Source: a virus. Taken from it: 37,950 nucleotides of DNA. Positions 28,687 to 36,530 of the stretch are shown piece after piece. Made by a program: the position numbers and the translations under genes. The notes beneath the pieces are model-generated. The model was given only the letters and a program-made list of their open reading frames with translations. It had not been told where the DNA came from and made no database searches. The stretch covers positions 1-37,950 of IMG/VR virus record IMGVR_UViG_3300006616_000045, one strand, 5' to 3'. Each line of letters starts with the position of its first letter. Position 1 is the first letter of the stretch.

Positions 28687-29222
28687 AACCAATGTGGCAA
28701 TTATTTTCTGGCGCAGCTTCAGATAACTTTATGAATGAGGTGCTAGACGTAGGGGGTGATGCTGCTCTGCAAGAGGCAACTGTTTTTAGCGGGGAAAGCG
28801 GGTTAAGGCAAAGCCAAATAGGATGGATTTCTGACAGGAAAGATATTAGGGATTATCTCTTTGAGTTTGTGCAAGCTGCGAATAGGAACGCATTTGGGTT
28901 TGATGTGACCAATCAGGCAGATTTGCAGTACACTGTGTATGACGCAAAAGATCAGGGCCATTACGGATGGCACGTTGATGTAAATTGGCAAAGCATAATG
29001 CCTTTTGACAGAAAACTTTCAGTCACGGTGCAGCTAAGTGATCCTGACGATTACGAGGGTGGCAACTTTGAGATTGAAGGGGAAAGCCCAGAGATTGATG
29101 ACGCAAAGAAAAAGGGCAGCATTTTAGTGTTTCCTAGCTATGCAAGTCATCAAGTTACGCCAGTGACATCTGGCGTGAGAAAAAGCCTTGTGGCGTGGTT
29201 TGAAGGGCCAAAGTGGAGATGA
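28683..29222 (+). CDS. Fe(II)/2-oxoglutarate oxygenase 3 (prolyl 4-hydroxylase/PKHD type)
   Basis: 179 residues, ATG overlapping the upstream stop (ATGA). This is a clear member of the prolyl-4-hydroxylase/PKHD-like superfamily: YTVYDAKDQGHYGWHVDVNW with His97 and Asp99, RKLSVTVQLSDPDDYEGGNF, then KGSILVFPSYASHQVTPVTS with His156 and GVRKSLVAWFEGP with Arg166. All four expected ligands are present. The superfamily hydroxylates proline and other side chains. Collagen-like GPT repeats in the fibre 3 kb upstream are the obvious candidate substrate. Substrate preference is inferred, not shown. Confidence 0.88.
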   Translation: MKPMWQLFSGAASDNFMNEVLDVGGDAALQEATVFSGESGLRQSQIGWISDRKDIRDYLFEFVQAANRNAFGFDVTNQADLQYTVYDAKDQGHYGWHVDVNWQSIMPFDRKLSVTVQLSDPDDYEGGNFEIEGESPEIDDAKKKGSILVFPSYASHQVTPVTSGVRKSLVAWFEGPKWR

Positions 29223-29899
29223 GAACAAGAGTTTATTATGGTAGCGCTCAAGGACATCCTTTAGAGATGTCGATGCTGAAACCAGAGCCGTTATTTAAAA
29301 GCCTCAAAGATCATTTTAAGAAAAACGATTTGGAAGGGCTTTTGAAGTGTCCATCCCTTGCGGCTTCAACGCACAACACTTATGCGATCAACGCACCAGT
29401 GGATTTAAGGATTGTTTTGAAGGGCAGTGGGGCGGCTTATTCTTATGCCACTATAAAAGATGGCGATGACTTTGAGTTGGGCAAATGGCACACGATGGAA
29501 GGTAAAAATGTTGCGCAGTGGTTAGGTGATGGATATTTAACCTTTTTTGCAGAAGAAAGCACAGTAGCAACCTTGATGCCGCCATACCACCATACAAACA
29601 AAATATATGGAATATCTGGCTCTTTCGATATTGGGCGGTGGTTTAGGGCTATGAGTTTTTCATCACGATACCATGAGCCAATAATTATCAATGCGGGTGA
29701 GCCTATGGCTTACATAAGGTTTGATAAGCCTGTTGATTTTAAACGGGTGACAATTACAGACGAATTACGGAAAGATATGAAGGCTTGCTTAGAGTTTAAG
29801 GCGGCTCATAGGCACAAATCGTTGTCTTACATTTACGAGAGATTTGTGCAGTCTAAAAAGCGGCACAGGGTTCTAAGGCTTCTAAGAGAGCAAATATAG
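29219..29899 (+). CDS. DUF6065-like protein, last gene of the cassette
   Basis: 226 residues from the ATG at 29219, overlapping the upstream stop by 4 bp. A GTG at 29213 is an alternative. Conserved segments resemble a family found with phage and bacterial oxygenases: CPSLAASTHNTYAINAPVDL, TVATLMPPYHHTNKIYGISG, FDIGRWFRAMSFSSRYHEPI, and IINAGEPMAYIRFDKPVDF. The C-terminal third is basic and helical. It may bind a sugar or act as a partner to the oxygenases. The stop TAG overlaps a promoter-like -35, so the cassette transcript meets a new start here. Confidence 0.5.
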   Translation: MRTRVYYGSAQGHPLEMSMLKPEPLFKSLKDHFKKNDLEGLLKCPSLAASTHNTYAINAPVDLRIVLKGSGAAYSYATIKDGDDFELGKWHTMEGKNVAQWLGDGYLTFFAEESTVATLMPPYHHTNKIYGISGSFDIGRWFRAMSFSSRYHEPIIINAGEPMAYIRFDKPVDFKRVTITDELRKDMKACLEFKAAHRHKSLSYIYERFVQSKKRHRVLRLLREQI

Positions 29900-29925
29900 A
29901 CGAAACTAGCAAAATCAGGTATAGT
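29897..29925 (+). promoter_or_regulatory. Promoter-like site overlapping the cassette's last stop codon
   Basis: TAGACG, 17 bp, TATAGT. The TAG is the stop of the preceding gene. A near copy (TAGACC, 17 bp, TATAGT, with shared TAGCAAA and GGTATAGTGCA) lies at 30577-30605, and a related one behind the capsid gene. It would drive the adhesin gene at 29950. Confidence 0.6.
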
Positions 29926-29949
29926 GCAAAAATCTAAAAGGGGTTGCCT

Positions 29950-30579
29950 ATGTTTGGTTTTTCTTCGATTGCCTCAACGCCATTTGCGGATAGTTCAACG
30001 GTTCGCAATATATCGCTATCAGCGGTTTACACGCCAAATGCGCCAATTGTTCCAAACGGGGCAATGTTTGAGGACGAAACCTTTTCCGCGCCAAATGTTT
30101 TAACTGGTACAGTCAGGGTGGCAAGCCCTGCAATGTATATTACAACACTGTTTACAGCCAGTGAGTTTACAACGGGCGCGGTTTCTATTGGCAGCGGCGT
30201 TATCAGCCAAAATCACGTTATTTCTCTGCATGAAACATCAGATGTCATGGCGGGCGCGGGCAGCGTTGCAAGCGCTAATTTGACGGTCAATATTGTATTG
30301 GCTTCTAATGATGTTTCTGCGGCAAGCCCAACTGTTGCAAGCACTGCAATAACGGCAAATCATGTTTTGAGTGCAGCAGCGTTTGATACAAATGCGCCAA
30401 TTGTAGGCCAAAGTGGAATTTCACAAAACCATGTCATTTCTTTGCATGAAACATCAGATGTTTATAGTGGTGCGGTTGACGTAGGTGCAGCACGGTTCTC
30501 ATGGCTTGAAATTTACGAAGATGCAGAAACATGGACAGGCCAATCTGTGGGCGCAGAGACTTGGACTGAAGCGGCATAG
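29950..30579 (+). CDS. Beta-rich tail or adhesin protein with internal repeats
   Basis: 209 residues from the ATG at 29950, behind AAAGGGG. The product is Ala/Ser/Thr/Val-rich (SIASTPFADSSTVRNISLSA, TNAPIVGQSG) and holds a perfect 15-residue repeat, ISQNHVISLHETSDV, twice. A third related unit (ITANHVLSAAAFDTN) lies between them. Repeats of about 35 residues look like a short beta-solenoid or fibre shaft. The end (SWLEIYEDAETWTGQ) is distinct. It likely forms a tail appendage. It is preceded and followed by matching promoter-like sites, so it may be expressed as its own unit. Confidence 0.6.
   Translation: MFGFSSIASTPFADSSTVRNISLSAVYTPNAPIVPNGAMFEDETFSAPNVLTGTVRVASPAMYITTLFTASEFTTGAVSIGSGVISQNHVISLHETSDVMAGAGSVASANLTVNIVLASNDVSAASPTVASTAITANHVLSAAAFDTNAPIVGQSGISQNHVISLHETSDVYSGAVDVGAARFSWLEIYEDAETWTGQSVGAETWTEAA
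30202..30246 (+). repeat. Coding repeat, copy 1 (ISQNHVISLHETSDV)
   Basis: 45 bases encoding a 15-residue unit found identically at 30418-30462 at the protein level, with several synonymous changes. The divergence at DNA level argues for kept function rather than recent duplication. Confidence 0.85.
30418..30462 (+). repeat. Coding repeat, copy 2 (ISQNHVISLHETSDV)
   Basis: Protein-identical to copy 1 but with synonymous differences. The two copies are 216 bp apart, i.e. 72 residues, which is twice the apparent 36-residue unit. Confidence 0.85.
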
Positions 30580-30605
30580 ACCGCATAGCAAATATAGGGT
30601 ATAGT
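30577..30605 (+). promoter_or_regulatory. Promoter-like site overlapping a stop codon, second copy
   Basis: TAGACC, 17 bp, TATAGT, TAG being the stop at 30579. It shares the surroundings of the 29897 site (TAGCAAA before, GGTATAGTGCA at the -10). It would drive the fibre/adhesin and gp10-like genes from 30630. Confidence 0.6.
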
Positions 30606-30629
30606 GCAGCGAAAGCTAGGAGATAGAAA

Positions 30630-31070
30630 ATGGCAACCACCACTAATTACAGCTTTAGCAAGCCTACGGTTGGCGGCTCAGAAAACACTTGGGGTGCAAG
30701 CCTAAACGCGAATTGGGACAGTATTGACACAACCTTGTTTAATGCTCTTTCAGGTGCGACAGCAATAACCCCAAATTTGACTGCGGGTTCGTGGAAAATT
30801 AGCGGCACAGCGGTCACACCAACTGCGGCAGAGGTCAATCATCTTGGGGGGGTAACAAGCGCGATACAGACGCAGCTTAATGCCAAAGCTGCATTAGGCG
30901 GGTCTGCTACTCAATCCTTTCAGGCAAGTGAGGTTGATCTTGGCGATTGGACGGTCACAGAAAGCGGCGGCGTTTTGTATTTTGCGAATAGCGGCACAAA
31001 TAAAATGAAATTAGATGCGTCTGGCAACTTAACTGTTGTTGGAGACATTGTAGCCTTTGGGACGATGTAA
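30630..31070 (+). CDS. Tail fibre-associated protein
   Basis: 146 residues, ATG behind AGGAGATAG. The start NYSFSKPTVGGSENTWGASL followed by NANWDSIDTTLF is a widespread phage tail-fibre N-terminal module that binds a tail or fibre partner. The rest is beta-rich (VTSAIQTQLNAKAALGGSAT, LDASGNLTVVGDIVAFG) and ends like fibre shafts. It probably links the tail to the following Gly-rich adhesin, to which it is coupled by TAATG. Confidence 0.72.
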   Translation: MATTTNYSFSKPTVGGSENTWGASLNANWDSIDTTLFNALSGATAITPNLTAGSWKISGTAVTPTAAEVNHLGGVTSAIQTQLNAKAALGGSATQSFQASEVDLGDWTVTESGGVLYFANSGTNKMKLDASGNLTVVGDIVAFGTM

Positions 31071-31783
31071 TGACAACGCCATCTGGTGCAATTAGTTTCT
31101 CAGACATTCAAACGGAATTTGGCGGTAGCCATCCAATCAGTCTGTCAGAATATTATCGTGGCGGCAGTCAAGTTCCAAGCGTTGGCGCGGGGACATCTGG
31201 TATCCCCACATCAAGCACAATATCTGCGGATAATTTGAGGGGTAAGTCTAAAACCGCCACTGTTACCTATGATGTGCTTGGCGCGGGCGGCGGCGGTGGC
31301 TGTGGGTATCATTCAGAAGCCCCTAACACTAAAAATACATATGCTGCTTCTGGCGGTTCAGCTACATTATCTGGCTCTGGAATTACCACGGTTACAGGCA
31401 ATGGTGGTAGTGGCGGTGAAAACGGGCTGTACGTTTGGAACCAAAACACTGCGGGCGGTTCGTCAGCACACGGCACAGGCGGCTCTGCGGGCGCAGAGGA
31501 TAATTCAGGCGGCAATGCGTCTAGTTATGGCGCAGGTGGCGGGGGCGGGGGCGGCAATAATTCTAATGGCGCATCAGGTCAAGGTGGGAGCGCAGGGCAA
31601 AGACACACAGGCAGTTTTACTGTGGTCTATGGCACGACCCTAACGATGACTATTGGCTCTGGGGGCAATGGGACAAGTCATTCACCTAGAAGCGGCGGTA
31701 ACGGCTCTGGCGGGCGCATCAGCTTGTCGTGGGACAGTGAAAGCCCTGTTTACACAAGTTCAACAACGCGGGTGGTGAATTAG
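31070..31783 (+). CDS. Glycine-rich tail-tip adhesin
   Basis: 237 residues. The N terminus GAISFSDIQTEFGGSHPISL followed by SEYYRGG is a common tail-tip module. The C-terminal part is made of glycine-rich tracts (AGGGGGC, GNGGSGGENG, AGGGGGGGNNSNGASG, GSGGNGTSHSPRSGGNGSGG). Such polyglycine loops occur in receptor-binding adhesins of the T-even gp38 sort, where they present variable loops to host receptors. Receptor binding is thus likely. The Gly-rich part is the expected site of fast change. Confidence 0.72.
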   Translation: MTTPSGAISFSDIQTEFGGSHPISLSEYYRGGSQVPSVGAGTSGIPTSSTISADNLRGKSKTATVTYDVLGAGGGGGCGYHSEAPNTKNTYAASGGSATLSGSGITTVTGNGGSGGENGLYVWNQNTAGGSSAHGTGGSAGAEDNSGGNASSYGAGGGGGGGNNSNGASGQGGSAGQRHTGSFTVVYGTTLTMTIGSGGNGTSHSPRSGGNGSGGRISLSWDSESPVYTSSTTRVVN

Positions 31784-31784
31784 C

Positions 31785-33263
31785 ATGACGATTGTACCCT
31801 TAGACATCCCCGCAGGTGTTTATCGAAACGGCACTGACTTTGACGCTTTTGGACGTTGGCGGGATGCGAATTTAATTCGTTGGCGGGACGGTTCGCTGCG
31901 TCCAATAGGCGGTTGGCGTACACGGGTGGCAAGCGCGATCACATATGCTCCAAGGGGCGCACACGCATGGATTAGTAATAATTCCAGTTCATGGTTGGCT
32001 CTTGGGTCTTACAACCAATTGCGAGTTGTGAGCCAAAGCGGGACAGCTTACACCATTACGCCTTCAGGGTTTACCACAGGTTTGTTGGATGCGGCGGTTT
32101 TAACAGGTTACGGAAACAGCACTTATGGCACAAGTTTCTATGGGACAGAGCGTCCTGACACTGGAAACTATTCTGAGGCAAGCACCTTCAGCTTGGATAA
32201 TTGGGGCGAATATCTTGTCGCCTGTAGCCACAGTGACGGGAAGCTGTACGAATGGCAGCTAAACACTTCAACGCTTGCTGCGCAGATTTCTAATGCGCCT
32301 GTTGGGAACCTTGGCTTAATTGTAACAGAAGAACGGTTTCTTGTGGCGCTTGGTGCGGGAAGTAGCCCGCGTAAATTGCAGTGGTGCGACAGAGAAAACA
32401 ATACAGTGTGGACTGCCTCTGCGACAAATGAGGCGGGCGATATTGAGTTGCAAACCACGGGTCGAATAATGACTGCAATAAGAACCCGTGGTCAAACGCT
32501 TGTTCTGACGGATGTAGATGCCCATACGATGCGATACCAAGGGCCACCCTATGTTTATGGCGTAGAGCGTGTAGGAACTAGCTGTGGGATAATTTCTAGA
32601 AAAGCTGCGGCAGATGTCGATATAGGTGTTTTCTATATGGGGACAGGCGGGTTCTTCCATTTCGACGGTAACAGCGTCAAAGAAATTCCATGTGAGGTGC
32701 ATGACTTTATCTTTGGTGATTTAAACAAAGCGCAAGTCAGCAAAGTTTGGGCTGTAACAAACGCGGAGTTTGGTGAAATTTGGTGGTTCTATCCATCAGC
32801 CAATGCAACAGAATGTGACAAGTATGTGGCCTTTGATTTCAAGGAAGGTCACTGGATGACGGGCCAATTGTCTAGGACAGCGGGCGTTGATCGTGGCGTA
32901 TTTAAATATCCTTTGTTTATGACTTCTGATGGTAACGTCATAGAGCATGAAGTTGGCTTCAATTACGATAGCAACGCGGTTTATGCTGAAACAGGGCCAA
33001 TTTCTATTGGCACAGGCGAAAACGTGATGAGCGTCAGCAATCTGATACCTGATGAAGCCACACAGGGCGATGTCACAGCAACCTTCAAGACCCGTATGCA
33101 CCCAAACGACACAGAGCGCTCCTACGGGCCGTTCACAATGGCAAACCCAACTTCTGTACGGTTTACTGGCAGACAAGCGCGTATGCGCGTCACAGGGGCT
33201 AGAAACGCGGCTTGGCGGGTTGGCACAATGCGGATCGACGCAAAGCCAATGGGGAAAAGATAG
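31785..33263 (+). CDS. P22 gp10-like tail nozzle / DNA-stabilisation protein
   Basis: 492 residues. The sequence has a repeated beta-rich layout (IPAGVYRNGTDFDAFGRWRD, ANLIRWRDGSLRPIGGWRTR, TEERFLVALGAGSSPRKLQW, GVFYMGTGGFFHFDGNSVKE, CEVHDFIFGDLNKAQVSKVW) typical of the propeller-like tail hub found in P22 gp10 and related podoviruses. It closes the head and holds the packaged DNA, forming the base of the short tail. The size matches the family. The ATG lies one base after the previous stop. Confidence 0.8.
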   Translation: MTIVPLDIPAGVYRNGTDFDAFGRWRDANLIRWRDGSLRPIGGWRTRVASAITYAPRGAHAWISNNSSSWLALGSYNQLRVVSQSGTAYTITPSGFTTGLLDAAVLTGYGNSTYGTSFYGTERPDTGNYSEASTFSLDNWGEYLVACSHSDGKLYEWQLNTSTLAAQISNAPVGNLGLIVTEERFLVALGAGSSPRKLQWCDRENNTVWTASATNEAGDIELQTTGRIMTAIRTRGQTLVLTDVDAHTMRYQGPPYVYGVERVGTSCGIISRKAAADVDIGVFYMGTGGFFHFDGNSVKEIPCEVHDFIFGDLNKAQVSKVWAVTNAEFGEIWWFYPSANATECDKYVAFDFKEGHWMTGQLSRTAGVDRGVFKYPLFMTSDGNVIEHEVGFNYDSNAVYAETGPISIGTGENVMSVSNLIPDEATQGDVTATFKTRMHPNDTERSYGPFTMANPTSVRFTGRQARMRVTGARNAAWRVGTMRIDAKPMGKR

Positions 33264-33614
33264 ATGCCCGCGCCAATACTGCCACCTATTGGCCCTGATC
33301 TAAGGCAATGGGCCAGACAATTTACGCAGTATTTTTCAAAAAATGCGGCAAAAGTTTACCACAAGTCTAGCGATGATAACCCGTCAGATGACGGTGTTTT
33401 GCTTTGGGACGCTGCAAATAAATATGCCGTAATCAGCCAAGGTGACGCTTTCAGGCAAGTTCTGCACAAGAGTGCTGTACCTGCATCTAATGTGGGTTCA
33501 GCGGGCGATGTTGCGGGTTTGTTGAGTTGGGACGCAAATTATATATACGTTTGCACGGGAAGTTATGACGGATCGACAGCAATATGGAAAAGGGCAGCAT
33601 TGAGCGCATGGTAG
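33264..33614 (+). CDS. Small virion protein
   Basis: 116 residues, ATG directly after the gp10-like stop. Pro-rich start (MPAPILPPIGPDLRQWARQF) and beta-like rest (GVLLWDAANKYAVISQGDAF, AGLLSWDANYIYVCTGSYDG). It holds two related WDAN units. Found next to gp10-like genes in other marine phages. A minor tail role is plausible. Confidence 0.62.
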   Translation: MPAPILPPIGPDLRQWARQFTQYFSKNAAKVYHKSSDDNPSDDGVLLWDAANKYAVISQGDAFRQVLHKSAVPASNVGSAGDVAGLLSWDANYIYVCTGSYDGSTAIWKRAALSAW

Positions 33615-33970
33615 ACGAACAGTTAGAGAATTGCAGGGATTGGATACAGGCGGCGTTAGATCATTCTGGTGGTACGCATGACTTCGATGATATAGCGTCT
33701 GGGGTTCGCAAGGGAACCATGCAGTTGTGGCCCGCGCCAAGGGGGTGCATTGTCACTGAAATTGTGGTATATCCTAAAAAGAAGTACATAAACATCTTTT
33801 TGGCGGGTGGCGAATTGGATCAAATACTTGATATGGACGATGACGTTAAGCGTTGGGCAAAGGATCAGGGTTGCACTGAGGCGATGATGTCTGGTCGTAT
33901 TGGGTGGAAAAAACCACTTAAACCGTTAGGGTGGTCGCCACTACACACCCATTTTGTGAAGGAGATTTAA
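33608..33970 (+). CDS. GNAT-like fold protein in the tail block
   Basis: 120 residues from the ATG at 33608, overlapping the previous stop by 7 bp. The earlier ATG at 33584 lacks a ribosome site. The segment GTMQLWPAPRGCIVTEIVVY followed by PKKKYINIFLAGGELDQILD and VKRWAKDQGCTEAMMSGRIG matches small acetyltransferase-like proteins found among phage structural genes, including near P22-type tails. No full acetyl-CoA loop can be confirmed by eye. It could be a scaffold or enzyme acting on virion parts. Confidence 0.55.
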   Translation: MVDEQLENCRDWIQAALDHSGGTHDFDDIASGVRKGTMQLWPAPRGCIVTEIVVYPKKKYINIFLAGGELDQILDMDDDVKRWAKDQGCTEAMMSGRIGWKKPLKPLGWSPLHTHFVKEI

Positions 33971-33971
33971 G

Positions 33972-34409
33972 ATGTCTGGTGGGACAAGCCAAGAAAAAAC
34001 AACTTTGCCAAAGTTCTATGAGACAGGGCTTCAGCAAGGTGTAGGCATGGGGCGCGATATTTCAGCGATGGGATATACGCCATATTACGGGCCAGATGTT
34101 GCCGCAATGTCGCCTATGGAAACTGCGGGTATTCAAGGGACACAGCAAGCAGCAAGCGCGTTTGGGATGCCAACAGGGGAAGGCCAATATATGCCAGAGC
34201 CAACAACATTTGCGGGCGGCGTACAGGGCTATTCTTCACAGCCTATTTTTCAAGAAAGTGTGGATAGATTTGCAGCGGATCGCCCTGCACAGTCTGCATA
34301 TTATGACAGTTTTTTCGTTGACCCATACACTGGTCAAATGGGTTCACGCACGGCGCAAAATCAACCCGTTGCGCTAGAGATGACAGCAGCGCAGAAGCGC
34401 GGCAAGTAG
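33972..34409 (+). CDS. Virion protein of the ejection block, unknown
   Basis: 145 residues, ATG behind GAAGGAG. Gly/Gln/Pro/Tyr-rich (FYETGLQQGVGMGRDISAMG, GIQGTQQAASAFGMPTGEGQ, FVDPYTGQMGSRTAQNQPVA), with little predicted order. It lies between the tail and ejection genes and likely joins the virion as a minor protein. No homologous family is recognised. Confidence 0.6.
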   Translation: MSGGTSQEKTTLPKFYETGLQQGVGMGRDISAMGYTPYYGPDVAAMSPMETAGIQGTQQAASAFGMPTGEGQYMPEPTTFAGGVQGYSSQPIFQESVDRFAADRPAQSAYYDSFFVDPYTGQMGSRTAQNQPVALEMTAAQKRGK

Positions 34410-34419
34410 GAGATAGATT

Positions 34420-35073
34420 ATGGCAGGTGGTGCAAACCCAAGCAACGTAAACCAAGCAGCTTCACAGGGCTTATATGGCGCGATGGGGCGAGTTGGTCAG
34501 GGGATGACAGGAACGGCTGCGCAAGGCATGGCGGCGTACCAAAATCCATATGAACAGGCTGTTGTGGATAAGACACTGCGGGATGTTGGTGGTGCAGCGC
34601 AGATGGGCATGAATACGTTGGACGCGCAAGCGGGCGCGGCAAATGCCTTTGGTGGCAGTCGCCACGGGATCGCGCAAGCTGAGATGATGAAGGGCTATCA
34701 ACAGCAAGCGATGGACAAGGTTGGTGCGCTACGGCAGCAAGGCTTCAATACGGCTCTAGGAGCGTCACAGGCTGACCTATCGCGGCAATTGGGTGCAGCG
34801 GGTCAACTTGGCGGTTTGGCTAATCAGGCGTTTAATACAGGGCAAGCAATCAGCAATCAGCAAATGCAGCAAGGTGCGCTGCAACGCGCTCTGAACCAAC
34901 AGCTTATGAACGCGGGCAAGGCTCAGTTTGGGCAATACGCGCAACAACCAACACAAGGCTTGCAGACCTTCATGGGCGGCAGTCGAAGTTCGATGCCGTC
35001 AATGGGTGGCAAACAGAGTTACTACAATGCGGGCTTGATGGACTACTTGATGGCGGCGGGTCAATTTGCGTAG
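34420..35073 (+). CDS. Ejection-type protein, Ala/Gln/Gly-rich
   Basis: 217 residues, ATG behind AGGAGATAG. Mostly Ala/Gln/Met/Gly helices (VGQGMTGTAAQGMAAYQNPY, MMKGYQQQAMDKVGALRQQG, QAISNQQMQQGALQRALNQQ). This composition and the place before a transglycosylase are typical of P22 gp7/gp20-type proteins that leave the capsid with the DNA to build a channel through the envelope. No catalytic motif. Confidence 0.68.
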   Translation: MAGGANPSNVNQAASQGLYGAMGRVGQGMTGTAAQGMAAYQNPYEQAVVDKTLRDVGGAAQMGMNTLDAQAGAANAFGGSRHGIAQAEMMKGYQQQAMDKVGALRQQGFNTALGASQADLSRQLGAAGQLGGLANQAFNTGQAISNQQMQQGALQRALNQQLMNAGKAQFGQYAQQPTQGLQTFMGGSRSSMPSMGGKQSYYNAGLMDYLMAAGQFA

Positions 35074-35079
35074 GCATAA

Positions 35080-36519
35080 ATGAACAGGCAAGAACTAGAA
35101 GCGTTAATCAGACAGACAGCGGTGCGCGAGGGTGTGCCGCCTGAGTTGTTTATGAGATTGGTTGGCGCAGAAAGTCGTTTCGATCACAGTCAGGTTAGCC
35201 CAAAGGGTGCGATAGGTCTGGCACAGTTAATGCCTGATACCGCCAAAGAATTAGGCGTTGACCCGTCTGATATGGGCCAAAACCTTACGGGTGGCGCACG
35301 ATATTTGCGGCAACAGATGGACAGGTTTGGCAGTTACCCCTTGGCACTTGCAGCATACAATGCGGGGCCATCAAGAGTTGCAAATGCGGGAAACAGGATA
35401 CCTAATATTTCTGAAACGCAAAACTATGTGAACAAAATTATGGAGGGTCTTACCTTGTCCCCATTATCAGCAACACAGATCGACGATGAACAGCCTTATG
35501 TACCTGCGTTGTATCAGCAACCACAGCCACAACAGCGCGGCTTGATGGGCTTTCTCAGCGGCCTTGGACAGCCAAGCCAGACAACGGGATTAAACTTTAT
35601 GAACAAATTGGGGATGGCGGCAGCTACGCTAAACCCAATGAACCCCATGTCAGGCGAATACATCAAGTCTATGCAGATACGAGGTCAGCAAGCGCTTGCC
35701 GCCAAAGGCAGAAACCAGACAATTGAAATGCTGAAGCGTAAGGCGCAGCAAGGCGATGCCGTTGCGGGCCAAATCGCTGCGGGCATAGAAAGCGGTGGGA
35801 TCAGCGCAAAAGATGGCATGGCGGCTTACTATAAATATACGCTGACGCCTGCTGAAGAAAGTACAAAGATCGAAAATTATAAGTATGCTTTAAATAGCCT
35901 TGGGATGACGCATGAGGAAGCACTTAAATTTGCCGCAAGTGGCGGTAATACAAACATCACGTTGCCTAGTGATGAAAAAGCGTGGCAAAAAGGCATGGGT
36001 GAATATGGCGTCAAAAGGTATGAAAGTATCCAAGATACGGCGCAAACTGCGCAAGAGTTAATTGACCAAGCGAATTTGCTAAAAGGCTTCATGCGTGATC
36101 CAAACTTCTTTAGTGGCGCTCTGGCAGACCAAAAAATGGCCTACAAGAAAATCATTGAAGCAATGGGCGGCGAACCTGCAAATGTTTCTTCGCTAGAAGG
36201 TTTTCAGGCTGTGGCCTCTGAACTAATTTTGTCAAAAATGGGCGGTTCTTTAGGAGCAGGGTTTTCTGAAGGTGATAGGAAATTTGTTGAAAGAATGGGT
36301 GCGCAGCTTACCACAACGAAAGAAGGTAATGCGCTAATCATTGCAATGCAAGAAGCTGTGGCGCAACGCCAGTTAATGATTGCAGCTTTTGCTGACGAAT
36401 ATGTTGATGAACACGGCATGATTGACGCTAAATTTAATCAGGCTTTGAGGAAGTGGGCAGAGGAAAATCCCCTTGAGGCGCAAGTTACTGTGGCAGAGCA
36501 GTCATCTTACTTCGATTAG
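35080..36519 (+). CDS. Ejection protein with lytic transglycosylase domain
   Basis: 479 residues. The N-terminal 120 form an SLT-type domain: PELFMRLVGAESRFDHSQVS with catalytic Glu31, PKGAIGLAQLMPDTAKELGV, GGARYLRQQMDRFGSYPLAL and AAYNAGPSRV, all family signatures. It cuts a hole in peptidoglycan for DNA entry. The remaining 360 residues are helical and Gln/Lys-rich and may form part of the ejection channel. The large downstream gene starts 12 bp later. No residue of the active site is missing. Confidence 0.85.
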   Translation: MNRQELEALIRQTAVREGVPPELFMRLVGAESRFDHSQVSPKGAIGLAQLMPDTAKELGVDPSDMGQNLTGGARYLRQQMDRFGSYPLALAAYNAGPSRVANAGNRIPNISETQNYVNKIMEGLTLSPLSATQIDDEQPYVPALYQQPQPQQRGLMGFLSGLGQPSQTTGLNFMNKLGMAAATLNPMNPMSGEYIKSMQIRGQQALAAKGRNQTIEMLKRKAQQGDAVAGQIAAGIESGGISAKDGMAAYYKYTLTPAEESTKIENYKYALNSLGMTHEEALKFAASGGNTNITLPSDEKAWQKGMGEYGVKRYESIQDTAQTAQELIDQANLLKGFMRDPNFFSGALADQKMAYKKIIEAMGGEPANVSSLEGFQAVASELILSKMGGSLGAGFSEGDRKFVERMGAQLTTTKEGNALIIAMQEAVAQRQLMIAAFADEYVDEHGMIDAKFNQALRKWAEENPLEAQVTVAEQSSYFD

Positions 36520-36530
36520 AGGACAGATAA

